From the NCBI GenBank assembly GCA_045125095.1, contig JBGVMW010000171.1, positions 1 to 52,975 on the forward strand: DNA of 52,975 nucleotides, given 5' to 3'. The translations under genes and the position numbers were made by a program. How positions within the stretch are numbered: position 1 is the stretch's first letter; every line of letters starts with the position of its first letter. This document shows, piece after piece, positions 1 to 8,359 of the stretch. This DNA comes from JBGVMW01 sp045125095. GTDB taxonomy: Bacteria; Bacillota; Clostridia; Lachnospirales; Lachnospiraceae. The notes beneath the pieces are model-generated. The model was not told where the DNA came from, ran no database searches, and was given only the letters and a program-made list of their open reading frames with translations.

Positions 1-38
1 GCTGCTTGCAGACGCACTTAGCGAGAGCCGCGTAATGA

Positions 39-130
39 AGAAATTGCTCTGCAATTTCTGAATGCGCCCTTGCAGGGCTGGTAGTGCCGGATACGGCACT
101 TAGTTCGTAACCGGATAGCCTAAGCTATCC
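39..130. repeat. four tandem hairpins upstream of a relaxase gene, candidate oriT or leader
   Basis: Four perfect inverted repeats follow one another: 39-59 (9-bp arms, 3-nt loop), 66-78 (5-bp arms), 83-100 (7-bp arms around GATA) and 113-130 (7-bp arms around CTAA). They end about 85 bp before the relaxase ORF. Clusters of hairpins just upstream of relaxase genes are typical of transfer origins, but a structured mRNA leader is also possible. No nic site was recognised. Confidence 0.5.
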
Positions 131-216
131 ACTCACTTATATAATCCTTCCACCTCTTTCCCTAAGAAACATTTACGAGAGGAGGAAGCACTATCGAAAG
201 AAATTCATTTATTCAG

Positions 217-1803
217 ATGAGCAAGCTCCACAATGTCCGTGGCAGGATTACTTATATTTCCAGTCACGCCAAGCAGGAAAATTTATATGCGGTTTATGAA
301 ACCATAGACCGCCACTACTGGACGGAGCTTTCCAGATTTAATCAGCAGGAATTTCTAAAAAGTGGTGCAGAAGGGAAATGTATCGAGGCAAGGGAACTGA
401 TTATAGCCCTGTCGGAATCTTTTCCCGATTTGTATGACCCTGACAAACTATTACAGTTGTTTACCAACCGCTTTAAAGAAATATATGGTGTAGAGTGTGT
501 ATCAGCCCTGCACCACAATAAACGCAAGACCAACTATCATATCCATCTCATCTTTTCCGAAAGGGAACTGTTGCCGGAACCCATAGAAAAGATTGCAACA
601 CACAATATGTTCTACAATGAACAAAACAAGCACGTACGCACCAAGAAAGAGATACTGGACGATAGCGGGAATGTCCGTAAGGGCTGTAAAATGATCAAAA
701 AAGGCGAAGTCTATGTTCGAACCTTATTTACTGCCAAAAACAAGCTATTCAAGCAGGAACATTATCTGGACGAGGCAAAACGCTTCTACACCGACCTTAT
801 CAATCTTCTGATAGAGGACGATAAAGACAAGCTCCATGTATTTGACAAAAACGGATTGTACCTTGCCACCAAGAAAATCGGCAAGAACAATCCCAAAGCG
901 GAACAGATAAAGGAAGATAATGAGGTGCGTATGCAATGGAATCACGAAGTAGACCGAGCCATAGTCAGCCAAGTGCCGGAGGATGAAATACGGCAGATAA
1001 AAAAGGAATTTATCACAGACCGTATCCGTAACTCCATCAAAGCATGGGGCAACTATCCGGAAGTGCTTGCCAATATCATACGAGGGGCAACCAACCGACT
1101 GGCACTTCTGATTCACGATGTACTGACCGCCGCAAGGGAACTAAAAAACAAGCCGTTTTATGAAGCTCTTGATAAAGAGTACGGAAGCAAGGCTGTTACA
1201 AAAACAGGGGACAAAGCAAGTGTTGTTACCGCTCCGGTTGCGGAAGAATTGACCGAGCCTGAGCTATCAGTAAACACTATTACTGCAACCGTTCCCGAAA
1301 CAGAGATTGCAGAACAGTCCAAGCCACAGATACCTCCAAGACCGGTTATGCCACTGGAAGCAGCCGCTTTCCCAAAACTTCAAAAAATCAAGATTACGCT
1401 TGATAAGCAAAATCATCTTATCTTTGAAGCAGAACGTGAAAGGAATATGTTGGAAATTGAATTAAGCGATTTAAAGGGACTTGCAAGGCTTACCAAGAAA
1501 AAGGAGCTTGAAAGCAGAATTGCCACCAAAAACGAGGAAATCCGAACCCTCAAAGCCAGATTATCCGGTATCGTCAGACAGCATGGATTTGCAACGGTGC
1601 AGGATTTCTACACAGCATTTTATACCGCACAGCGTGCCTCAGAAGCATATCTGAAAGAATATGCCAAGTGGGATGAAGCCTACGGAGAGAAAGCCACTCC
1701 AAAAGCCGAAACCATGCACGAAAAAATACAACGATATAAAGAAAAGGTTGACAGACAGTATGCCAGCCAACCTTACCGAAGCAGAGATAAAGGGGCGAGA
1801 TAA
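217..1803 (+). CDS. MobA/MobL-like relaxase (mobilization protein)
   Basis: Probable relaxase of the MobA/MobL type, which nicks plasmid or transposon DNA at oriT to start conjugative mobilisation. The 528-residue product has an N-terminal nuclease-like part with the histidine cluster NYHIHLIFSER near residue 107. A charged middle and a Pro/Glu-rich linker (about 330-380) follow, then a coiled-coil-rich C-terminus (about 390-500). The first ATG is at 217, but the ribosome binding site GAGGAGGA at 178-185 lies about 30 nt upstream. It is ideally spaced (7 nt) from an in-frame ATC at 193, which would add eight residues (IERNSFIQ). The real start may therefore be a non-canonical ATC, or an ATG lost by mutation. 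It is the only plus-strand gene of the left island and is not closely related to the relaxase at 5198-7030, so it probably belongs to a different element extending left of the window. Confidence 0.75.
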   Translation: MSKLHNVRGRITYISSHAKQENLYAVYETIDRHYWTELSRFNQQEFLKSGAEGKCIEARELIIALSESFPDLYDPDKLLQLFTNRFKEIYGVECVSALHHNKRKTNYHIHLIFSERELLPEPIEKIATHNMFYNEQNKHVRTKKEILDDSGNVRKGCKMIKKGEVYVRTLFTAKNKLFKQEHYLDEAKRFYTDLINLLIEDDKDKLHVFDKNGLYLATKKIGKNNPKAEQIKEDNEVRMQWNHEVDRAIVSQVPEDEIRQIKKEFITDRIRNSIKAWGNYPEVLANIIRGATNRLALLIHDVLTAARELKNKPFYEALDKEYGSKAVTKTGDKASVVTAPVAEELTEPELSVNTITATVPETEIAEQSKPQIPPRPVMPLEAAAFPKLQKIKITLDKQNHLIFEAERERNMLEIELSDLKGLARLTKKKELESRIATKNEEIRTLKARLSGIVRQHGFATVQDFYTAFYTAQRASEAYLKEYAKWDEAYGEKATPKAETMHEKIQRYKEKVDRQYASQPYRSRDKGAR

Positions 1804-1817
1804 TAATACGCCCCTTT
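1789..1817 (+). terminator. terminator of the MobA/MobL-like gene
   Basis: A 9-bp perfect stem, AAAGGGGCG pairing with CGCCCCTTT, spans the stop codon of the relaxase gene with an 11-nt loop. The following T-run is short, so termination may be modest. Confidence 0.6.
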
Positions 1818-1824
1818 ACATGCT

Positions 1825-2214
1825 TTAGTTTGTACTTTCTTCAGCCGCAAAGATTTTGCTACCAAATGCTGTATATTCATCATAAGAAATTTCATTCCCA
1901 TTCAATAAGTATTTCATTCCAGCCTCAGGATTATTTGCATCAACAAGTTCCGCACTAAAACTCATTTCAGCAACTAAATTGTCCGCACCTTCATATTTTT
2001 CCATGTGGTAGCATTCATACCCATCATTCATGCTATTACTGTACATAATCCATATTTCGCCGTTATAATAGGTATATGAAAGTACATTGGCATTACCATC
2101 TCCTATAGCAAAAATATATACCTTATTATCACGAGCATCAAGGTATATTCCACCATAAGTGCCACAAATTATCAGTTCATTTTCTCCATCATTGTCAATC
2201 CTTTCAAAGTTGAC
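1825..2214 (-). pseudogene. C-terminal remnant of a secreted or lipoprotein-like hypothetical gene
   Basis: An open frame on the minus strand encodes about 129 residues beginning VNFERIDNDGENELIICG and ending FAAEESTN. The D-x-D-G-x-x-E-L-I pattern resembles repeat or VCBS-like segments of secreted Firmicutes proteins. The frame runs straight into an in-frame TAA (2215-2217), where group II intron sequence begins, and has no start codon with a good ribosome binding site. The first ATG in the frame is at 2046 and would give only 73 residues. I read it as the 3' end of a gene whose 5' part was lost when the intron cluster was inserted or deleted. Function unknown. Confidence 0.6.
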
Positions 2215-2215
2215 T

Positions 2216-2733
2216 TATTCTTGAAACTGAATAATTCGGGTTCTTCGCTCCATTCCCATTACAGAAATTTCTTCACTACTACAACCCAATCTGCCCCCAT
2301 GACTGCATTGGTACTCTTATCTTGCGGTTCTTCCGCTTGATATACTCCCTTAACATCAGCCCGTGGGTTCCCACGTTCCGTACAAACGCCTGTATTAAGT
2401 TCATGCCACCTTTATGCCGCCCACCATCTGGTCAGTAAACAGGTTTCCCCCAGACTTATCCCAGGTTAACGACTACCCCCTGGTTTTGATGGAGTCTCTA
2501 CGCTTTCGACATTTTCGTAAGTGGTTCACTTGTTCGTTCATCTCCTTAATACGCACCTGACAGTTTCTACTGCCTTTTCCTTAACGCTCAATACCATGGC
2601 TTTTGACCACAGCACCTTAAGGTAGTTTGAAATCTCCACCTGTATGGCGATTTCGGCGGGCCCACCGCCATCATCTGTACAGCATGGCTGTCTTCAAGTG
2701 GCTATGCCACTTGGACACGCCTTCGTGGCGCAC
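2216..2733 (-). mobile_element. 5' fragment of a second (inner) group II intron
   Basis: Minus-strand sequence starting exactly at 2733 with GTGCGCC, matching the GUGYG 5' consensus of group II introns, and interrupting the reverse transcriptase gene of the outer intron. About 70 bases near its distal end (2235-2295) match, with a few substitutions, the segment at 3515-3575 that precedes the ORF of the outer intron (shared TAGTAGTGAAGAA and TTTCTGTAATGG). It is therefore the pre-ORF half of an intron. Its own reverse transcriptase and the catalytic domain V/VI are absent; the sequence stops near 2216 against the gene remnant. Confidence 0.6.
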
Positions 2734-3415
2734 AGTCATCCGCATATCGCACAAAGTTTAGCCCCCTCTTTTCCATTTCCTTATCAAGTTCATTCAGCAT
2801 GATGTTTGCCAATAGTGGCGAAAGATTTCCTCCTTGTGGTGTTCCAACAATGGAATCCTCGTATCCATCATCAATCATGATTCCGCTGACAAGATACTTT
2901 CGTATGATGGAAATAACATCTCCATCTTTAATTGTTCTTCCGATAATGGTCATTAACTTGTCATGATTTACTGTGTCAAAGAACTTTTCCAAATCAATAT
3001 CTACAATCCAATCGTTACCTTCATTCATCATGTCCAGTGCTGTTAGGATTGCTTGCTGTGCACACCTATTCGGTCTAAATCCATAACTATGGTCATGGAA
3101 CTGTTCCTCATAGATTGGTGTTAGCACCTGTGCAATGGCTTGTTGTACAAATCTGTCTGTTACTGTTGGTACTCCTAGGTTTCTGACACCGCCATCAGGC
3201 TTTGGTATCTCCACTCTTCGTACTGGTTGGGGTTTATACTTTCTTGTCCTCAACTGTTCCTTAATAGTTTCGCCGTTCTTTGCAAGATGTTCCTTGAGTT
3301 CTGTGTACTTCATTCCATCCACTCCCTCTGCACCTTTATTTCTTACGACTTGCAGACATGCTCCGTTGAGATTATCGTTTGATAGTATCTGCTCCATTAG
3401 ACTACTTGTGTCCAT
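2702..3415 (-). pseudogene. ltrA: group II intron reverse transcriptase/maturase, truncated at YADD
   Basis: Intron-encoded protein of the LtrA type. The ATG at 3415 (MDTSSLMEQI) has GGAAAGGAAAG as ribosome binding site. Reverse transcriptase blocks are clear: RRVEIPKPDGG, YGFRPNRCAQQAI, VDIDLEKFFDTVNHDKL, GTPQGGNLSPLLANIML and RYADDC. A complete enzyme is about 420-600 residues; here the frame is broken immediately after the catalytic YADD by the 5' end of another intron. It reads through only ten foreign residues (to VQVA). The thumb, maturase and DNA-binding parts are lost. Not expected to be active. Confidence 0.85.
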
Positions 3416-3901
3416 GCGTTCTTTCCTTTCCGTCTCGCTTGATTTGACCACCTTTTACCCGATTGGTTACGGCAGATGTATGTCTTCTCTGCAATACGAG
3501 ACTTACTCAAACTTATTGATTGTTCGCCCCTTTGCTCCATTTCCATTACAGAAACTTCTTCACTACTATGGGCTCTGCTGACTCCTCACAGTTCGTTGTT
3601 ACTAGGCTAATAAAGCCTCTGTGAGACCTCCACGCTTAAGGTGCACGCTCTTTCCCTCCATATATCCGCCACATTTACTCTGCTACTACAAATGTGATAG
3701 TTATTAGACTTCGTTGCTTCTAGCCAACTTATCTCTCGTAGCCTAGCCTTATATGTGATTTCTGTCCGTCGGACCAGAGATTTGCTTACAGCTTCCTTCA
3801 GATTTCACCTCACAGTGAACACCCTTGCTGTTCAGCTATACACTTCCCACTATCTGGGCGTGTTCGGGACTTGCACCCGTTAGAGCGCGCCCATGGCGCG
3901 C
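2734..3901 (-). mobile_element. outer group II intron (IIC-like), 5' half with truncated reverse transcriptase
   Basis: On the minus strand the intron RNA appears to begin near 3901 (GCGCGCC, one base off the GUGCG consensus), with about 480 nt of structured leader before the reverse transcriptase ORF. The encoded protein resembles bacterial class C maturases. Group IIC introns are known to insert just behind Rho-independent terminators, and here the 5' end lies right after the T-run of the terminator at 3906-3938. The 3' half (rest of the ORF, domains V and VI) is missing because a second intron interrupts at 2733, so this copy cannot splice or move by itself. Confidence 0.7.
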
Positions 3902-3905
3902 AAAC

Positions 3906-3938
3906 TAAAAATAGGCAGCCATTTTTTACAGCCGCCTA
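3906..3938 (-). terminator. terminator of the YhcG-like nuclease gene
   Basis: 8-bp stem (TAGGCGGC with GCTGCCTA, one G-U pair) at 3912-3938, followed on the minus strand by a T-run (3906-3911). It lies about 33 bp after the stop codon of the nuclease gene. The outer group II intron starts about 5 nt beyond it, the usual location for group IIC introns. Confidence 0.75.
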
Positions 3939-3970
3939 TCCATCAATGGAACCTTTGAACAAAACTCTCA

Positions 3971-4984
3971 TCACTGTTGAGAGTTTCTTGATTCTTCCTC
4001 AATATCATACAATTCATCAAGTTTCTTTTGCAGAATTTTTTTATCAATTAATTTAGTTTTATATTCTGCAATCATTGCTTGTGATAAGCTTCTGCTCAAA
4101 GAATATTCTACAACATCAGTATCTGCATTTTTACATAAAATCATTCCAACACTTGGGTTTTCATGAGGCTTCTTCACATCTCTGTCCAATGCCTCTAAAT
4201 AAAAATCCATTTTCCCTAAATATTCTGGTTTGAAATCATCAATTTTCAAATCAATTGCTACAAGACATTGCAATTCCCTATGATAAAAGAGCAAATCTAC
4301 ATAATAATCATTGTTCCCAACCTGAACATGATACTCCTCATCAACGAGAAGGAAATCTCTTCCAAATTCCAGTAAAAATTTTTTCATATTTTTCAAGATT
4401 GCCTTCTGCAAATCATATTCCTTATATGGTTCAGGCAGATTAAGAAACTCCAACATATACATATCACGTAAAACACCGCTCATATCCCGTTCCTCAAGAG
4501 CTGAAGGCGCTTTTCCACTTGATAACAATAGTCTTTCATAATATCCGCTATCGATTTGTCTTTCTAATTCCCTTGCCTTATACTTTTCCTTTGCTGCTAG
4601 CTTAAGATAAAATTCCTTTTCTTCATAGGATTTTGTTTTAGAAACAATGTGCATATTATTAGACCATGAATTTTCTCTCAACAGCGTTGAGAGTTCTGGT
4701 TTGTCTTTGTATGTTTCAAAAAACTGTTTCATTCTCCAAATATTCTGTGCGGAATAACCACGAATTCCCGGCTCTTTACTTAAAATATAAGCCGAAAGTT
4801 CTTTTACAGTTGATTTTCCCCATCCATCTTTTGCAATTCGCTCAGATACATAAGAACCAATCTGCCAATAAAGCTCGATTATTGTTGTATTGACCTGATA
4901 TTCCGCTTTTTGTTTTGCAGAATAAATCATACTCAAAATATCATCAAACATACCATTATTATTTAAATCCATAATATCATTCAT
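3971..4984 (-). CDS. PDDEXK nuclease domain-containing protein (YhcG/DUF1016 family)
   Basis: 337 residues from the ATG at 4984 (MNDIMDLNNN), chosen because GGAAGG lies about 9 nt upstream; a TTG at 5044 in the same frame has no good ribosome binding site. The N-terminal half is the DUF1016 helical domain (WQIGSYVSERI, GWGKSTVKELS, YSAQNIWRMKQF). The C-terminal half carries the PDDEXK-like nuclease core, with VDLLFYHRELQCLVAIDLK as the D...xxD-L-K signature. YhcG proteins are putative nucleases often carried on mobile elements and near defence or restriction genes. Here the gene stands alone, between the intron cluster and the relaxase operon and with its own terminator, so it is probably cargo of the island. 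Its target is unknown. Confidence 0.85.
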   Translation of the reverse strand: MNDIMDLNNNGMFDDILSMIYSAKQKAEYQVNTTIIELYWQIGSYVSERIAKDGWGKSTVKELSAYILSKEPGIRGYSAQNIWRMKQFFETYKDKPELSTLLRENSWSNNMHIVSKTKSYEEKEFYLKLAAKEKYKARELERQIDSGYYERLLLSSGKAPSALEERDMSGVLRDMYMLEFLNLPEPYKEYDLQKAILKNMKKFLLEFGRDFLLVDEEYHVQVGNNDYYVDLLFYHRELQCLVAIDLKIDDFKPEYLGKMDFYLEALDRDVKKPHENPSVGMILCKNADTDVVEYSLSRSLSQAMIAEYKTKLIDKKILQKKLDELYDIEEESRNSQQ

Positions 4985-5197
4985 TTTACCATTCCTTCCA
5001 TAAATACACAGGTAATATATACTTATTTCTACGAAATACTCCAATCACAGTAGATAAAATACTCAATCTGATTATACATCAAAAGTCCTTATTAATCTAC
5101 ACGATAAACGGAATTATCAACGTTATCTTTCTAACTTTTTCATAATAAAATTGGTCCGAAATCCGATGTCCCGAACCTAATTTATTATGAATACAAG

Positions 5198-7030
5198 TTA
5201 TCTGCTCCGTTCACCCTTTTCAAGATGTCGCTCTCTCTTCCTCTCTGCCACTACAGCCTCAAGCCTCATAAATTCATCCAGCATGTCATCGCTATATTTG
5301 TAAACAATACCAATTGAATCCAACTTGTTTACAAATCTGTGAATAGCCTCTTGCACACTACAATCTGCCAAACCAAGCCATTCCACCTTTTCCTTATCCG
5401 TAAGAGACAAATAAAGTTCCTTTGTCATAACAGGCTGGCTTACCTCGTAATATACTTCTACCGGTTCAGGTTGCGCAGGTACTTCAGCCTCTATCTCTGT
5501 TACAACTTCCTGCATATTATCTGACTTTTCATAATCAGATAATAATTCTTCCGCTTCTAAAATGGCAGCCTCTGCATCTGTCACCATTTGTCTTGCTTCA
5601 TCACAAACCTTATCTACTGCATCCATCGACGTAACGGATTCATATTCATAAGGCTCATAAATAGTGGCCTCTGTGCTTATGGTTTCAACTGCCAGTTCCT
5701 CATAAGCATCATATTCCGTATAGGAAACCTTACTTCCCTCAAACTCCGGCACATCCACCATATAAAGGTTCTCTATATCCACATCATCCGGTATCTCCAA
5801 ATGTGCGTAGGTACTTTCCTTCAGGCAACGGTTAATGGTCCCAAGCTCACTTTTTATTTCCTTACGCTTCTCCTTAAGTTCTGCCAGCTGTTCCCTATAG
5901 TGTGCTTCGTGATACAGATAAACAGTTACATCCCCATCCTTCTCATACTGGTACTTATAACGGGCATGCTCGTTGTAAAGCTCCTTCTTTTTGGCATCAA
6001 TATCAGCTATCCTTCTCTCTGCCTTATGCTTTGTATCAAATACATCATTCCACCCGTTAATGCCTTCACGGTTTAAGAAAAGATACTCCTCCTGCAACTC
6101 CTTCATTCGGATAAGGTCCTGCTGATATCTTGTGTACTTATACTGAAAACGGTACTTCTGCACCACGCACATCCGGTACAGCTTCCCATAATACCTCTGC
6201 TGAAATGCATTCTTTGGTTTCTTTATGAGAGCATATCCCGGCTGATATACCGGTAGCGCCACATACTTGTAAGAGTGTGGCTGTTCATAATACTCCTGCA
6301 AATTCTGTACCGAAAACTCTTCATCCAGCGTATCCAGTCTTCTGCTTCGCCTCATACCATCTGCCTTTACGGAGATATGGGCACCTACTTTTACATCATA
6401 GCCAAGCTTTTCCATAAGAAAAACAAATTCTTCAAAGCTTTCTGCCTTATTCCTGCAATACTGCATATCTCCCGTTATGAAATCCTTCCAGCTCTGCTCC
6501 TTCTCCCACTGCTTACGATTCATATTCACAGGGTCTTTACTGTACTCTGCAGCCACTATGGATAGTCCGTATTCCTCGCACAGCCTGTTGGTAATGGGCT
6601 GTATCAGGTCTTTCCAGTCCCCTTTTCTGTAGTCGTACTTTTTTCCGTTAATCATATTCACACTGTTAAACACAAGATGTGAATGAAGATGATCCTTATC
6701 CGTATGAACTGCAAATACCGCTTCATATTCACCACCTAAAAACTCCTCGGCAAACCTTTGTGCTATATCATACATCTGCTCTGCTGTTCCTTCCCCCGGC
6801 TTTAAGGATATAATAAAGTGATACCCCTGCCTGCCACCGACCTGTCCAAACATTTCTTTCGTGCCTATCATCTGCTCGTAGGCATAATCCGGCAGGCAGT
6901 TTATACCGCCTACCAGACTTCCATTCTCCGTCTTTGCTTCGTTACAGATATATTCAAGAGAATGCTTTAAGTGTGCCGCCACATTCCCTGTCTTTCCTGC
7001 CTTCATATACATAATCTTTGTAATTGCCAA
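5198..7030 (-). CDS. mobA: MOBP-type relaxase/mobilization nuclease
   Basis: Relaxase that nicks oriT DNA and pilots it during mobilisation (Relaxase family, pfam03432 type). The start is probably a TTG at 7030, giving MAITKIMYMKAGK, the usual MAITKI opening of this family. GGAG sits 6 nt upstream and the mobC stop only 2 nt away; a GTG at 7042 is the alternative. Visible features are the N-terminal catalytic domain with GYHFIISLKPGE and the metal-binding histidine motif HTDKDHLHSHLVFNSVN (residues about 107-123). A long basic helical region (about 270-400) follows, then an acidic C-terminal tail. About 610 residues, usual for the family. It forms an operon with mobC, and the oriT candidate lies upstream of mobC. 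Confidence 0.9.
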   Translation of the reverse strand: MAITKIMYMKAGKTGNVAAHLKHSLEYICNEAKTENGSLVGGINCLPDYAYEQMIGTKEMFGQVGGRQGYHFIISLKPGEGTAEQMYDIAQRFAEEFLGGEYEAVFAVHTDKDHLHSHLVFNSVNMINGKKYDYRKGDWKDLIQPITNRLCEEYGLSIVAAEYSKDPVNMNRKQWEKEQSWKDFITGDMQYCRNKAESFEEFVFLMEKLGYDVKVGAHISVKADGMRRSRRLDTLDEEFSVQNLQEYYEQPHSYKYVALPVYQPGYALIKKPKNAFQQRYYGKLYRMCVVQKYRFQYKYTRYQQDLIRMKELQEEYLFLNREGINGWNDVFDTKHKAERRIADIDAKKKELYNEHARYKYQYEKDGDVTVYLYHEAHYREQLAELKEKRKEIKSELGTINRCLKESTYAHLEIPDDVDIENLYMVDVPEFEGSKVSYTEYDAYEELAVETISTEATIYEPYEYESVTSMDAVDKVCDEARQMVTDAEAAILEAEELLSDYEKSDNMQEVVTEIEAEVPAQPEPVEVYYEVSQPVMTKELYLSLTDKEKVEWLGLADCSVQEAIHRFVNKLDSIGIVYKYSDDMLDEFMRLEAVVAERKRERHLEKGERSR

Positions 7031-7032
7031 AC

Positions 7033-7380
7033 CTATCTCCACCTTTCTATCAGTTCCTTAAGAAGCTCCAAAACTGCATCCAAAGCCTCTTTCATCCTGC
7101 GTGCATCCGTACTCCCAAACCATCCGGTTTCATTACAGTGCTTTGCCATCTGATTGATATTGGTGGCAATACCGCTAACCTGCCTGATAAGGTTCCTTCT
7201 GTCCTCTGCGTGTGTTGCATCCACACCGCCATGAATGATAAGCTCACGCACATATTTACTTTCATTCATCCCGGCAGCCTTTGCACCCTCAGACAGCTTC
7301 CTTAATTCATAATCCGACAGACGGAAGGTTCTATTCTGCCTTGCCGTCCGGCTCTTTGTTGTTATCTGTTTCTCCTTCAT
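7033..7380 (-). CDS. mobC: MobC-family mobilization protein
   Basis: Small accessory protein that binds oriT and helps the relaxase to melt or nick it. 115 residues from the ATG at 7380 (MKEKQITTKSRTARQ), which has GGAGG 9 nt upstream. It has a basic N-terminus, then a ribbon-helix-helix-like stretch (RTFRLSDYELRKLSEGAKA, SKYVRELII) and the MobC-type segment NLIRQVSGIATNINQMAKH. The stop codon is separated by 2 nt from the proposed TTG start of the relaxase gene, so the two are translationally coupled. Confidence 0.85.
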   Translation of the reverse strand: MKEKQITTKSRTARQNRTFRLSDYELRKLSEGAKAAGMNESKYVRELIIHGGVDATHAEDRRNLIRQVSGIATNINQMAKHCNETGWFGSTDARRMKEALDAVLELLKELIERWR

Positions 7381-7515
7381 CCTAATTCCTCCAATCATTA
7401 AAATCTGTTGCTTATCTGTTTTCTGTTCCGCTCAATGCTCCCGTGCATTTCTATGGGCGCCACTTCTGAAATCTCTCCATAACGAAGTGAACAGAATTTC
7501 TTTCAGATAAAAACT

Positions 7516-7569
7516 GCAAGATACGGAAATCGCAATGCGTTTCCAATCTTGTTAGGGGACAGCCCCTAA
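7516..7569. other. candidate origin of transfer (oriT) of the MobC-MobA module
   Basis: Upstream of mobC, an inverted repeat covers 7516-7550: arms CAAGAT..ATCTTG outside and GGAAA(T)CGC..GCGTTTCC inside around AAT. Read on the minus strand, the inner repeat is followed directly by GTATCTTGC, one base different from the TATCCTGC nic motif of MOBP oriT regions. A second perfect hairpin, TTAGGGG-ACAG-CCCCTAA, lies at 7552-7569. Inverted repeat plus nic-like motif beside mobC fits a MOBP transfer origin; the nick position is inferred. Confidence 0.5.
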
Positions 7570-7629
7570 AACCCCGATATTTATACCGATATTTCACTGA
7601 AATCCACCTTTGCAGATGAATTTCTGTAA

Positions 7630-7692
7630 AACAAAAGGCAGGACTACCGGCGAAAATGTAATACACTTTCTGCCAATATCCTGCCTTTTGTT
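7630..7692. terminator. long hairpin with 14-bp perfect arms
   Basis: AACAAAAGGCAGGA (7630-7643) pairs perfectly with 7679-7692, enclosing a loop of 35 nt. T-rich runs within each 3' arm allow termination on either strand. It separates the parMR transcript from the mob operon, and could equally be part of the transfer or segregation region. Confidence 0.5.
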
Positions 7693-7725
7693 ATACAAAC
7701 CGTTATACGGATAAAAGGGTAATAA

Positions 7726-7778
7726 AAAAACTGTCAAACACATCAGGCTCATTTGAACCATTTTGTTTCACAGTTTTT
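7726..7778 (-). terminator. terminator of the parM-parR operon
   Basis: 14-bp arms (AAAAACTGTCAAAC against GTTTCACAGTTTTT, one mismatch) with an inner 5-bp stem. On the minus strand a run of seven T follows. It lies about 60 bp after the parR stop codon. Confidence 0.75.
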
Positions 7779-7837
7779 ACTTATTTTTGCTATTCTGTTT
7801 TACGGTTTGTTTGACAAAACTTGTCGCCTGCCACTTC

Positions 7838-8356
7838 CTAAACTTCCTCATCATCCCCAAACATGGCAGACAGTGAAGCAAGTGCATCATCGTCCAGCGG
7901 CTTATCAGAAAGCTCCAGATTATTTTCCGGTAATTCCTCCACCATTTCCTTCACTGGTTCTGTCGGCTCTGCTGGTGTCACAGGTGGTACGGGCATCACA
8001 TTCATCCCCTGCATCTGCATCATGGCAGGGACAGCCACACAACCTCCTGCCTGCTGTCCCATTGCACCAATAATGGTTGCAAGAATCCTTGTAACCGCAT
8101 CCTTCATAATCCTCTCATTGTCTGCCCTGCTCTGCTTGGCAAAGTCTCTGACAAACTCCTGCATAAGCTCTATTGTGGTCATCTCTTCCCGAGTTCGGAT
8201 TTCTCCACGAATAAAACAAAGAATTGCCCACTTTACAGCCTCCGTCAAAGAATCATAATACTCACCCTCATAAACCGCTTTATCCAGCCAGTCCATGATT
8301 TCCTTATCCTCCCGGTTCTTATCATTCAACCAGAATGCAATCGACTTTGTTGCCAT
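7838..8356 (-). CDS. ParR-like segregation adaptor (partner of ParM)
   Basis: 172 residues, starting 3 nt after the ParM-like gene. The N-terminus (SIAFWLNDKNREDKEIMDWL, then SLTEAVKWAILCFIRG) has the pattern of ParR-type proteins: a short strand followed by helices, used to bind the centromere parC and cap the ParM filament. The middle is helical, a hydrophobic Met/Gly/Pro-rich segment spans about 100-135, and the tail is acidic. The C-termini of ParR proteins contact the filament. Identification rests mainly on position and the N-terminal pattern; sequence identity within the family is low, so a generic hypothetical protein cannot be excluded. Confidence 0.6.
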   Translation of the reverse strand: MATKSIAFWLNDKNREDKEIMDWLDKAVYEGEYYDSLTEAVKWAILCFIRGEIRTREEMTTIELMQEFVRDFAKQSRADNERIMKDAVTRILATIIGAMGQQAGGCVAVPAMMQMQGMNVMPVPPVTPAEPTEPVKEMVEELPENNLELSDKPLDDDALASLSAMFGDDEEV

Positions 8357-8359
8357 AGA

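Larger units (their letters stand above)
7381..7837. other. 457-bp non-coding stretch between mobC and parR
   Basis: This gap holds the oriT candidate (7516-7569), a long hairpin (7630-7692) and the parMR terminator (7726-7778). A 71-codon open frame on the minus strand (7451-7666) overlaps these structures, lacks a convincing ribosome binding site and has odd composition; I do not consider it a gene. Confidence 0.6.

Noticed and set aside
3135..3581. 148-codon plus-strand frame opposite the reverse transcriptase
   Set aside because: Antisense shadow of a clear group II intron protein.
7451..7666. 71-codon minus-strand open frame between mobC and parR
   Set aside because: It overlaps the oriT candidate and a hairpin, has no good ribosome binding site and no protein-like composition.
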